From an uncultured Granulosicoccaceae bacterium (GTDB lineage: Bacteria; Pseudomonadota; Gammaproteobacteria; Granulosicoccales; Granulosicoccaceae), in contig CALHNS010000067.1 of NCBI GenBank assembly GCA_938035125.1, forward strand, positions 1 through 32,857: a stretch of 32,857 bases of DNA, in the 5' to 3' direction. Of the stretch, positions 16,525 to 24,095 are shown in pieces. The notes under the pieces are model-generated. The model worked only from the letters and a program-made list of their open reading frames with translations. It made no database searches and had not been told where the DNA came from. Position numbers and translations under genes: made by a program. Position 1 is the stretch's first letter; every line of letters starts with the position of its first letter.

Positions 16525-17499
16525 TTAACTTTTATTGTTTCTAACTTGGATTAATTGAGCAACAATTGAAACAGCGATTTCGGCAGAAGTTCGGCTATTT
16601 ATGTCGATTCCGATTGGGCCAACTAAACGGTTGATATGGTGTTGTTCAAGCCCAAGATCAGCTAAACGCTGGCACCTTTTTTCGTTATTTCGAGTAGAGC
16701 CTAGTGCGCCTACATAGAAGGCATCGGAAGGTAGTGCTTCGAGTAAGGCTAAGTCGTCGGCGTTGGGGTCGTGTGTTAATGCTAAGACCGCTGAATTAGC
16801 ATCGGTTGCGTATTGTAATACCGCATCGTCGGGCGACATCGGCAATACAGGCACGTCAGGTACTCGCCATGCCTCCTTAAACCCTGGCCGAGGGTCGCAC
16901 ACCAAAACTTCGTAGTCTAGCGCTAGAGCAAATTCTGCGGTGTATCGGGACAATTGCCCCGCGCCGATGATGAGCACTCGCCAGCTTGGGCCAAAGACCT
17001 TACTCACTGTGTTTCCGTCGTAATAAAATGCTGTATCTTTTACATCACCTTTACCACTTTCGCCTTGCGCGGTTAACGGTGCTACCAAGACTTCCCCGGT
17101 ATTAAGATTTACCGTACGTCGAAGACTATTGCGTTGTCGTGTTGCGTTAGCTAAGGCCTCTAACTCTAAGCAATCGTTGAATAACTCGAACACCAATTCA
17201 AGCTCGCCGCCACAAGCTAGCCCGAAACGGCGAGCTTGTTCGTCATTTATATGAATCGTTGATATTCGTCGTTCGGCTACAGATTCAGGTGAGAGAGATT
17301 CAACAAGTTGTTTTTCAACACAGCCTCCTGAGACCGAACCTACCAGCTCACCATCGTCTCTTACTGCTGCTAATGAACCGACAGGGCGCGGGGAGGATCC
17401 CCAAGTGCGAACCACAGTTATTAAATATACCGAATGGTTTTCAAGAAGCCACTCGTGAGCGACTTGAATGACTTCTTGATCATTGTTTCGAATGCTCAT
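16525..17499 (-). CDS. coxI: XdhC/CoxI-family molybdenum cofactor insertion protein
   Basis: A 324-residue XdhC-family protein. The N-terminal domain contains SVSGGCVEKQLVESL; the C-terminal domain has the Rossmann segment WRVLIIGAGQLSRYTAEFA and ends GPIGIDINSRTSAEIAVSIVAQL, all canonical for XdhC. XdhC proteins bind sulfurated molybdenum cofactor and insert it into the apo-enzyme. Here the target is presumably CoxL. It starts 3 bp after the stop of the mocA-like gene with no clear Shine-Dalgarno of its own, so it is probably translated by coupling. The XdhC family is also used by xanthine dehydrogenases, but no other molybdenum hydroxylase is visible in the window. Confidence 0.88.
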   Translation of the reverse strand: MSIRNNDQEVIQVAHEWLLENHSVYLITVVRTWGSSPRPVGSLAAVRDDGELVGSVSGGCVEKQLVESLSPESVAERRISTIHINDEQARRFGLACGGELELVFELFNDCLELEALANATRQRNSLRRTVNLNTGEVLVAPLTAQGESGKGDVKDTAFYYDGNTVSKVFGPSWRVLIIGAGQLSRYTAEFALALDYEVLVCDPRPGFKEAWRVPDVPVLPMSPDDAVLQYATDANSAVLALTHDPNADDLALLEALPSDAFYVGALGSTRNNEKRCQRLADLGLEQHHINRLVGPIGIDINSRTSAEIAVSIVAQLIQVRNNKS

Positions 17500-17502
17500 T
17501 GA

Positions 17503-19287
17503 TTAGGTGCTTGGCGTTAAATTCAGATCAATTGGTGTATCGCAATCGATGAGTATCCCTGCATCGTTTACGTCCATTTCCATAACCACGCTGGGATTAG
17601 ATTTGAGTAGGGATCGAGCGCCAGTATCGCCATCAACAGACAATAATAAATCGAATAATTCGGGTTTAAGAATCACTGGATTCCCTCGCATTCCATTGTA
17701 GGTAGGAACGATTGCAGATATTGGATTGACAACATCATCGGTTGCAGGGTGAGAAATGGTGACATGCAATGTGTCAATTAATCTATTGATCGTTGTTGGT
17801 TTTATATGGGGCATATCTGCTAAGAAAACCATAGCAGACTGCGTCGTGTTTGAGTTTTCGTTCATATTGGTTTGCAATAAATAGGAGATGCCTGTTCGTA
17901 ATGAGCTTGCCATACCTGTGGCAAAATCTGTATTTACAATAAATTCAACATGGGTTGAATTCGCCTCTTTTTTATCTTGAAAATATTGAATACAATGATT
18001 TTTTACATCCAATGCATCATGGCCTAATACGATGATTATGCGCTGAATTTGACTGCTTAAGATGGTGTCTAACGCATAAAAAATAAGCGGTTTGCCGTCT
18101 TTTATGGCTAATAGCTTGTTGTCACTTCCAAAGCGTACTGAGCTACCACCCGCAAGAAGGATGGCCGTAACAGGTAGGCTTTGGGCGCTTTTTGATACGT
18201 CTTTGGATTGGTTGCTAGATGCATCCGATCCTCTGGGTAGAGGTCTATCAATAATTTCATCCCTTAACCCGCCGATAGCCAAGCTGTTTATCCACGCCTG
18301 AGTGACTGGAACATTGCAGGCCAGTCGATCCATGAATAAATCCAGTCCATTGTGCTTTAGTGATCGTGCACAACCTGGAATACCAATCACGGTGTTTCCA
18401 CCTAGAGTGCCGAGCATGAGTAAGTTGCCGGGGTCAACAGGAATTCCACATCGCAAAATCGATCCGCCTGCTTGTTCCAACGCTTGAGGTACAACATCAC
18501 GGCGATCGCTTGTGGCCGATACTCCGGAGATGAGTATCCATGCATTTGACGATTTATCTAATTCGATCTGCTTATTTAGGTTGGCTAAGTGCGTTGCGAG
18601 ATCGTCAATGTCATGTGGGCAATGAACCGAATTAACCAATTCGATCTCTCTTTTAACCAATCGACTTTGCGTGATGCGCTCCGTTTTTTCTAAAACACTT
18701 TTTGGTGTTTCTGGCAAAGTGGTTTGTATTAAATAAGCGTTTCTCGACATCGCGTTGTGAACACACAGTTTCTCTAATGAAAGAGATTCAGGCAGGTGTG
18801 TGGTTTTTACTGAAGAGCGCATACCTTCAAACGTATCGATGGCATCCTGCAGAGTTTGTTTGGGCACGGCGTAGGGAATAATTTTTATTGTTGCAATCAT
18901 CTTTCCAGCTTCAACCCACAAATTCTCTGCCAGGGTGGATGCAGTAATGGATTCTGATACCTGGTTACAGGCTAACAAGCGCTCTCTAGGAAGAGTAAAA
19001 AGTCCTGCGTTTTGCGCATAACAATTGACTCTGCCGGTAGCAGCACGGCCTAACTGAACACCTTGCCCAGCCATTGCCTTAGCCAGTAGATTGGCTGCTT
19101 CATCTTCGTGTACATCGCCGTCTTCTAGACGTGCGACCGTCACTTCATGAATATCATGCTCAACCAATCTTTTAATGTGATCAGGCGTAAGACGTGTGCC
19201 TTTTCGAATTCTTCCATCGGCCAGTTTAAGCGAGTGGGCAAGGATGGTGTGAGTGGCGTTTGCGGTATCGGTTTTCCCGAATTTCAT
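17503..19287 (-). CDS. mocA: molybdopterin-binding domain fused to MocA-type nucleotidyltransferase
   Basis: A 594-residue two-part protein. Residues 1-330 resemble the molybdopterin-binding (MoeA/MoCF-like) proteins associated with molybdenum hydroxylases, with LKLADGRIRKGTRLTPDHIK near the N-terminus and ILISGVSATSDRRDVVPQAL (251-270). Residues 374-594 are a MobA/MocA-like nucleotidyltransferase: LLAGGSSVRFGSDNKLLAI, VFLADMPHI, NGMRGNPVIL and DGDTGARSLL. MocA joins CMP to molybdopterin to make molybdopterin cytosine dinucleotide, the cofactor form in CO dehydrogenase. CTP use is inferred from the cox context, not from a motif. It is transcribed toward the cox operon and followed 3 bp later by the coxI-like gene. 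No clear Shine-Dalgarno precedes the ATG. Confidence 0.85.
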   Translation of the reverse strand: MKFGKTDTANATHTILAHSLKLADGRIRKGTRLTPDHIKRLVEHDIHEVTVARLEDGDVHEDEAANLLAKAMAGQGVQLGRAATGRVNCYAQNAGLFTLPRERLLACNQVSESITASTLAENLWVEAGKMIATIKIIPYAVPKQTLQDAIDTFEGMRSSVKTTHLPESLSLEKLCVHNAMSRNAYLIQTTLPETPKSVLEKTERITQSRLVKREIELVNSVHCPHDIDDLATHLANLNKQIELDKSSNAWILISGVSATSDRRDVVPQALEQAGGSILRCGIPVDPGNLLMLGTLGGNTVIGIPGCARSLKHNGLDLFMDRLACNVPVTQAWINSLAIGGLRDEIIDRPLPRGSDASSNQSKDVSKSAQSLPVTAILLAGGSSVRFGSDNKLLAIKDGKPLIFYALDTILSSQIQRIIIVLGHDALDVKNHCIQYFQDKKEANSTHVEFIVNTDFATGMASSLRTGISYLLQTNMNENSNTTQSAMVFLADMPHIKPTTINRLIDTLHVTISHPATDDVVNPISAIVPTYNGMRGNPVILKPELFDLLLSVDGDTGARSLLKSNPSVVMEMDVNDAGILIDCDTPIDLNLTPST

Positions 19288-19368
19288 GGCGCAGCTTTTA
19301 CATTCATCGAACGAAAGCCTTAGCGTACCTGAATTACCTTTTTATAACCTCTTTTAATGGAGGCATGG

Positions 19369-19394
19369 GGGCACCGCGCTCTTGCGCGGTGCCC
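19369..19394 (-). terminator. strong GC-rich hairpin, probable terminator without U-tract
   Basis: GGGCACCGCGC-TCTT-GCGCGGTGCCC is a perfect 11-bp stem with a 4-base loop. It starts 18 bp past the stop of the Spondin_N lipoprotein gene (minus strand) and about 80 bp upstream of the mocA-like ATG. No T-run follows on either strand, so it may need Rho or act as an mRNA-stabilising end. It separates the lipoprotein from the cofactor genes. Confidence 0.6.
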
Positions 19395-19412
19395 GCCCGT
19401 TTACAAAAAACG

Positions 19413-21155
19413 TTACTGAATACGCTCGAACACTAATTCACCGGCTGCAGGTAGGCCAGCTTGGAATGATGAATCGCTTGGCTCGCTGTTCAATCGGCTG
19501 ATACCTTGAGCAGGTGTGGTGGCAAGATCGTCTGAGAAGTAGGTTACACCACTGTCGGTGCCTGCATCGTAAGCCAGAAGAGGAACGGTTAGTGTGTCTA
19601 CAAACGCACCATTGTTGATCAGCGATAAATCATGCACGCCTAAGAACCAATCAGGGCTGGGTGCAATCATGGTAGCTAATGTTACCAATGGGAAGTCAGT
19701 TGAGATGTCAAATTCGACACTGGTGCTACCAGGGGACAGCGGAATGCCGCCGCCTGTAATTGCGCTCTCTGCATTTCCTGCTCCGATTGCCGAATTGATT
19801 TCGGCTAAAAATTCGGACGGATTACCCGTTTCTGCTACTACTTTAATCCCTTGGGTGGCTAATTGTTGTGGCGACCAAAACTGTGCTTGGTTATTGTGAA
19901 CCGCGCCGGTTAAGGGTGAAAAGTGCGGGTTAGCTGATGGAAATTGAACGGGATGAATTGATTCACTCCAAGTGGAATTAAAAGTAACACGGTATCGCGC
20001 AAACACCGGCGTTGTGTCAACGGGTTCTACAGGCTCTGCTGGCTCTACAGGCTCAGGTGTATCGGGCGTTGACGGATTGATTGGCGCTGGTGCTGGAGCT
20101 GCAGGCGCAGTGGTTATCGTTGCACCATCAGCAATTAATGAGCAGTCTTCTACGCGTAAATTCCCGTCTGAAAAAATCGTGACGAAGCCGTTAGAAGGTG
20201 AGCTAGCTGGCACCGAAACACTCACTCGTTGCCCGATATCAGATGGTGTGATTTCTTGTGTTGCCGTTAGTGTGTTGTCAAGAAACACGCTTAAGTCGGC
20301 ATAGCCTTCAACCTCAGCAACAGCGCAAGAAAAAGTTGATGCGCGATTATTTAATGAATCTATTGCTGCTGTGCCCAAGGCTTGATCAGCGCAAGAACCG
20401 TCGGCAAGATATAAGCTAGAACCATCGGCTATGACGTTGTTGCCGCAGCCTGGTAACCACGATACCGCTTGGTTGTTGTTGTGGGTTTGGGAAAAATCTG
20501 AATTCACCAACAAGTTGCCATCTGATGCTGGTGCAGGCATAGGTTGGTTTTCTTCCAATGTTAACGTACAGTTATCCAACAAAGCACCGTGTTCGCTGTA
20601 TGCCCATACACCGACAAATGCCGTATCGGCTGTTGCAGTACCAACGGTTTCAATCCTAGTGTATTCACCCGATGTAGCGGTTGCCGAAGGGGCTGTGGCT
20701 ACCGCTTCATAATCACTATTGGAGAAAGTCATTCCAATTCCTGTCCAAGCTTCAAGTTCAGAGAGTTTTACAAAACAGCTAAATGCGTAAGCATCACCTG
20801 CTTGGGCCTCAACCACTTGATACAAACAGCTGGTAGCATCAACCGACAAAGCATTATTACCTTGGTATGCATCGCGGCTTGTGCTGACCGTACTTGGCTT
20901 ACAGCTGTTCCAAAATGTACGACCAATTTCAAAACCACCATTACTGAGTAAATTGGCACTGTTGTTTGGGGGAAGTGCAGTCGAGCGTGCAGGTGCTATA
21001 AAAGTATCAAATACAGAAACTGGTTGACTGGTGAGTGGGCGGTTAGCATCGGTAATAGAATCATTTCCCACTACTGTGCTGTCTGAAGAACTGCAACCCG
21101 AAAGGGCAATCAAAAGGGCTGTACTGAAAAGTACAGGCTGAAATAGCCGGTGCAT
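19413..21155 (-). CDS. Spondin_N-domain surface lipoprotein with two carbohydrate-binding-like modules
   Basis: A 580-residue lipoprotein. The signal peptide ends in the lipobox LSGC (C21). Two beta-sandwich-like repeats follow: 68-202, opening NLLSNGGFEIGRTFWNSC, and 214-342, opening NLLVNSDFSQTHNNNQAVSW. The N(L/G)xFE-like openings resemble carbohydrate-binding modules. A Pro/Glu-rich linker (347-383) with EPVEPAEPVEPV repeats leads to a C-terminal Spondin_N domain (385-580) with FARYRVTFNSTWSESIHP, NPHFSPLTGAVHN and SPDWFLGVHDLSL. Spondin_N is known from eukaryotic matrix proteins and occurs in bacterial secreted proteins, where its function is largely unknown. Adhesion or ligand binding at the outer membrane is the inference. 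AAGGAAG precedes the ATG. It is divergent from the gene at 21372. Confidence 0.85.
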   Translation of the reverse strand: MHRLFQPVLFSTALLIALSGCSSSDSTVVGNDSITDANRPLTSQPVSVFDTFIAPARSTALPPNNSANLLSNGGFEIGRTFWNSCKPSTVSTSRDAYQGNNALSVDATSCLYQVVEAQAGDAYAFSCFVKLSELEAWTGIGMTFSNSDYEAVATAPSATATSGEYTRIETVGTATADTAFVGVWAYSEHGALLDNCTLTLEENQPMPAPASDGNLLVNSDFSQTHNNNQAVSWLPGCGNNVIADGSSLYLADGSCADQALGTAAIDSLNNRASTFSCAVAEVEGYADLSVFLDNTLTATQEITPSDIGQRVSVSVPASSPSNGFVTIFSDGNLRVEDCSLIADGATITTAPAAPAPAPINPSTPDTPEPVEPAEPVEPVDTTPVFARYRVTFNSTWSESIHPVQFPSANPHFSPLTGAVHNNQAQFWSPQQLATQGIKVVAETGNPSEFLAEINSAIGAGNAESAITGGGIPLSPGSTSVEFDISTDFPLVTLATMIAPSPDWFLGVHDLSLINNGAFVDTLTVPLLAYDAGTDSGVTYFSDDLATTPAQGISRLNSEPSDSSFQAGLPAAGELVFERIQ

Positions 21156-21371
21156 CGTAACTTCCTTGGATTTATCGTGTTTGATGCGTTATCGGCTTGA
21201 GCACCGTTAATCATATCCATATAGGCTGATAGGCTTTTATTTTTGCGAATTGCAGGCAAGGCTATTTTCTCAAAACTGCTAGCATGTCGAGGTTTTCATC
21301 TTTGGCTATGAACCAGCCTGAACTGAATGAATCTGAGCCTCGTAGCGCGGGGTCTGATTACTGAGAATCTT

Positions 21372-21890
21372 ATGATAATTACTCGATATTTCGCGGCAGT
21401 TCTTATTTGCATAGCGTTAAATGCTTGTGGCGCTGGAAGCTCGCCTTCTGGTAATGAACCGTCCTCTGCGCCTTTCGTAAGTAGCGTTACCGATGCCGAA
21501 ATATCTCGTCATTCTGCAGCAGTAACCGCTTTGTCCGTTGATGGTACTCAGGGTAGTTATACCTTTAGGGTAACGGTGAGTAGCCCAGATACTGGTTGCA
21601 ATCAGTATGCAGATTGGTGGGAAGTGATCGGCATAGACGGTGCTTTGATTTATCGAAGAATCCTAACTCACAGCCACGTTGACGAGCAACCGTTTACGCG
21701 CAGTGGGGGTCCGATTAACGTGGCAGCCGACCAAGACGTAATAGTAAGAGCTCACATGAATACACTAGGCTATGGCAACGTGGTATTCACTGGCAATGTG
21801 ATGCAAGGTTTTCAACCGTCTTCAATTAATACATCGTTTGCCCAAACGCAAGAATTTGCTGAACCCTTACCGCAGGGTTGTGCTTTTTGA
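21372..21890 (+). CDS. small lipoprotein of unknown function
   Basis: A 172-residue protein from ATG 21372 (MIITRYFAAVLICIALNAC), where a signal peptide and lipobox LNAC appear immediately. An in-frame ATG at 21327 would add 15 residues before the signal peptide and is less likely. After a Ser/Pro-rich tether, the mature part looks like one beta-rich domain with two cysteines (TGCNQYADWWEVIG and the terminal QGCAF), which may form a disulfide. RSGGPINVAADQDVIVRAHM is its most distinctive stretch. I recognise no family. The TerB-like gene follows 8 bp later, so the two are probably co-transcribed. Confidence 0.75.
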   Translation: MIITRYFAAVLICIALNACGAGSSPSGNEPSSAPFVSSVTDAEISRHSAAVTALSVDGTQGSYTFRVTVSSPDTGCNQYADWWEVIGIDGALIYRRILTHSHVDEQPFTRSGGPINVAADQDVIVRAHMNTLGYGNVVFTGNVMQGFQPSSINTSFAQTQEFAEPLPQGCAF

Positions 21891-21898
21891 GATAGCTT

Positions 21899-22345
21899 AT
21901 GTTCAATAAATGGATAGATAGCCTTAAAAGTAAAGCTCAAGAGAACCCTGAGCCAAAAGAATATTGGGTTGAACGGCTCACCGCTTTGTTGTTAGTGGAA
22001 ATCGCACGATCTGACACCAATATCGACCTTGTGGAAATAAAAACGATAGAGAAAGCTTTGCAAGCCTCGTCGCCCACCATGTCAGCTTCTGATATTGAAT
22101 ACATCATAGCAACAGCAACCAATGAGGCCGATGAAAGCATCTCGTTGCATGAGCAATTTCGACACATCAACGAAAGTTTTAGCCGAGAGGAAAAACAAGC
22201 GTTGGTTGAACAGATGTGGCGCGTGGCATTAGCCGATGGCGATGTAGATAAATACGAAGAATATACGATACGTGAGTTATCCGAGCGTTTGTATTTAAGC
22301 CACAAATATTTTATTCAAGCAAAACTTAAAGTGATGAGTGCTTGA
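21899..22345 (+). CDS. TerB-like (tellurite-resistance TerB fold) protein
   Basis: A 148-residue, all-helical cytosolic protein resembling the TerB family. The central ALLLVEIARSDTNIDLVEIKTIE and MWRVALADGDVDKYEEYTIRELSERLYLS segments are the paired acidic helix-loop-helix units of TerB, where D/E residues are thought to bind metal. TerB-like proteins are widespread and most are not tellurite-resistance genes; the other ter genes are absent here. GAGAT lies just upstream of the ATG. It runs 8 bp after the small lipoprotein and ends 14 bp from the convergent rlmD gene. Confidence 0.75.
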   Translation: MFNKWIDSLKSKAQENPEPKEYWVERLTALLLVEIARSDTNIDLVEIKTIEKALQASSPTMSASDIEYIIATATNEADESISLHEQFRHINESFSREEKQALVEQMWRVALADGDVDKYEEYTIRELSERLYLSHKYFIQAKLKVMSA

Positions 22346-22359
22346 CAGGTATCACTAAA

Positions 22360-23550
22360 TCACTGCGTAATTGATGCCTTACTTAGCACCACTAACGTTT
22401 CCACATGCGGTGTTTGTGGAAACATATCAAACGCCTGAACCGAATCAATTTCGTATGCTACGTTATGCAGTTTTGCTAAATCTCGGGCAAGGCTTGCAGG
22501 GTGGCAAGAGATGTAAATCAGTAAATTTGCAGGGTTTGAATTCAAAGCGTTAACAACTGTATCGCTTAAACCTGCACGCGGCGGATCAACAATAATGTAA
22601 TCCGGGTTTACATCAGGTTGCATCAATACTTTTTCAGACCGATTCTTAACAAATGATGCGTTCTTCAAATTTTTTGCCAAACCTCTTGCGATTTTAATAT
22701 TCGCCTCGGATACATCTACGCCCACCACACGTAACCTAGGTTGACGGCTAGCGATACGTCGCGCCCAGCTGCCGTGCCCGCAGTACAAATCTAATAAGGA
22801 TAGGGCGTTAGTTTCTGTGCAAAGCGCCTTCTCAATGGTTGAATACACCTGTTCATTGAGTTTTTCCGCCACATCGCTATTCACTTGCCGAAAACCCAGT
22901 TCGGTGGTGCGCTCTTGATCAACCGATAAGGCCTTAACCGTGGAGTCGTTTGTTTCAGCAAGTTCTATTGATTCACGTACTTGGGCAAAGGGCTGATCTG
23001 GATATTGTAAATACTGATTGATGATCGGTGAAGCAATAGCGCATTGCTCTATAGCGATCAGTTCCTCACTGCGGTTGCCGTGAAAATGAAATACACCCTC
23101 ATGGGCAACACCACGTATGCGATTACGATAGTGAAATGGCTTAGCGCTGGCAATTATGTCGCAAGTGTTTATATGCGTTAATCCACCTATGCGTTGTAAG
23201 GTTTCGATGAGTTGCTGTTGTTTGATTTTGAGTTGGGTGGCGTAATCTATATGTTGCCAAGTGCAACCACCGCAGCGTTGCACATAAATACAGGCTGGTT
23301 CAACTCGGTTTGGGGAAGCTTCAAGAATTTCCACTACTTTGGCACGCGACCAACGTTTTCTCTGTTCAACGATTTCAATAACGACTTTATCGCCAGGTGC
23401 GGTATGCGGGATGAATACAGCTTGGCCGTTGAGGCGTGCCACGCCATCTCCTTCATTACTTAAAGCATCAACCACAACGGTATGTGTTTTTACTAATACT
23501 TGAGCGGGTTTACCGCGCCGATACTTATCAAGGCTTGAGCGAAATTTCAT
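22360..23550 (-). CDS. rlmD: 23S rRNA (uracil1939-C5)-methyltransferase, TrmA/RlmD family
   Basis: A 396-residue SAM-dependent RNA methyltransferase. Residues 24-75 form a TRAM domain (LSNEGDGVARLNGQAVFIPH). A [4Fe-4S] site is formed by C87, C93, C96 and C170 (CIYVQRCGGCTW and AIEQCA). The SAM-binding motif is LLDLYCGHGSWARR. The catalytic region has IVDPPRAGL and YISCHPASLARDL, whose Cys attacks uracil C6. The Fe-S site and TRAM domain favour RlmD over TrmA; RlmCD-type relatives remain possible. It is slightly shorter than the E. coli enzyme (about 430). No clear Shine-Dalgarno precedes the ATG. It is divergent from csrA across 198 bp. Confidence 0.88.
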   Translation of the reverse strand: MKFRSSLDKYRRGKPAQVLVKTHTVVVDALSNEGDGVARLNGQAVFIPHTAPGDKVVIEIVEQRKRWSRAKVVEILEASPNRVEPACIYVQRCGGCTWQHIDYATQLKIKQQQLIETLQRIGGLTHINTCDIIASAKPFHYRNRIRGVAHEGVFHFHGNRSEELIAIEQCAIASPIINQYLQYPDQPFAQVRESIELAETNDSTVKALSVDQERTTELGFRQVNSDVAEKLNEQVYSTIEKALCTETNALSLLDLYCGHGSWARRIASRQPRLRVVGVDVSEANIKIARGLAKNLKNASFVKNRSEKVLMQPDVNPDYIIVDPPRAGLSDTVVNALNSNPANLLIYISCHPASLARDLAKLHNVAYEIDSVQAFDMFPQTPHVETLVVLSKASITQ

Positions 23551-23748
23551 GTGTTAACTGGCTGTATGGGTAGGAATATGGCATTTATCACTAAATAAAT
23601 TACTGTTTTTATATGATTTATGTGCGGATTGAGTCAATATCAGACTTACAGACAAGTGCTTTAGCGCTCCAGCTGAGAATCTGGCGAGTGAAAAAAATAT
23701 TTTCAAGCCTCAAGTTATAAGCTTTTATCTACGTTTTGGAGACTCTGC

Positions 23749-23976
23749 ATGTTGGTATTAACAAGAAAGCCCGGTGAGGCATTGAGACTTGGTGATGAGG
23801 TCATCATTACAGTGCTTGAGGTTAAAGGCAAACAAGTTCGAGTAGGCGTAGAGGCTCCAGCAGACATTGCGGTCCATCGACAAGAGATTTATTTGCGAAT
23901 TGAAGCTGAGCGCAAGGAAAGTGCAAAAAACAATGCGGATGAATCTAAACAGGCTAATTCAAAAGTGGTGAGCTAA
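23749..23976 (+). CDS. csrA: carbon storage regulator CsrA
   Basis: A 75-residue RNA-binding translational regulator. The conserved core [20 protein letters not shown] and [17 protein letters not shown] is intact, including L4 and R44, the residues that contact GGA-containing RNA. The C-terminal tail (about 50-75) is charged and about 14 residues longer than in E. coli, a common variation. CsrA dimers bind GGA motifs near ribosome binding sites and control central carbon metabolism, motility and biofilm. A GGAG ribosome site precedes the ATG. A strong terminator follows within 30 bp, so this is a single-gene unit. The tRNA-Ser that often follows csrA in gammaproteobacteria is not present here. 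Confidence 0.97.
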   Translation: MLVLTRKPGEALRLGDEVIITVLEVKGKQVRVGVEAPADIAVHRQEIYLRIEAERKESAKNNADESKQANSKVVS

Positions 23977-24003
23977 AAATTTGCTAGAAAACAGCGAATG
24001 AAA

Positions 24004-24039
24004 AAAGCCCCTAAAAGCAGTTAAGTTTCTAGGGGCTTT
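24004..24039. terminator. bidirectional rho-independent terminator after csrA
   Basis: AAAGCCCCTA (24004-24013) and TAGGGGCTTT (24030-24039) form a perfect 10-bp stem with a 16-base loop. T-rich sequence ends the right arm and A-rich sequence precedes the left arm, so it can stop csrA transcription and also transcription of the minus-strand gene ending at 24096. Confidence 0.85.
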
Positions 24040-24059
24040 ACACATCTAATTAAGTGAGC

Positions 24060-24076
24060 CGTAAGCATGGCTTACG
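24060..24076. terminator. second small hairpin between csrA and the taurine-type binding protein
   Basis: CGTAAGC-ATG-GCTTACG is a perfect 7-bp stem with a 3-base loop. It lies 19 bp beyond the minus-strand stop and may add to termination or protect that mRNA's 3' end. No T-run is seen. Confidence 0.4.
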
Positions 24077-24095
24077 ACCCCTTAACATTTATCAC

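Noticed and set aside
19288..19412. Molybdenum-cofactor riboswitch ahead of the mocA-like gene
   Set aside because: The region is short and holds only one simple GC-rich hairpin, more easily explained as the end of the lipoprotein transcript.
20020..20090. Repetitive DNA in the Spondin_N gene as a mobile or regulatory repeat
   Set aside because: It encodes the Pro/Glu-rich linker and is an ordinary low-complexity coding repeat.
21327..21371. Earlier ATG for the small lipoprotein
   Set aside because: It would put 15 residues, partly charged, before a standard signal peptide and lacks a ribosome site.
21899..22345. Tellurite-resistance determinant
   Set aside because: Only a TerB-like fold is present; terA, terC, terD and terE are absent from the window, and most TerB-like proteins are unrelated to tellurite.
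23977..24095. Possible tRNA-Ser after csrA
   Set aside because: The only structures are two simple hairpins; no cloverleaf or acceptor arm is present.
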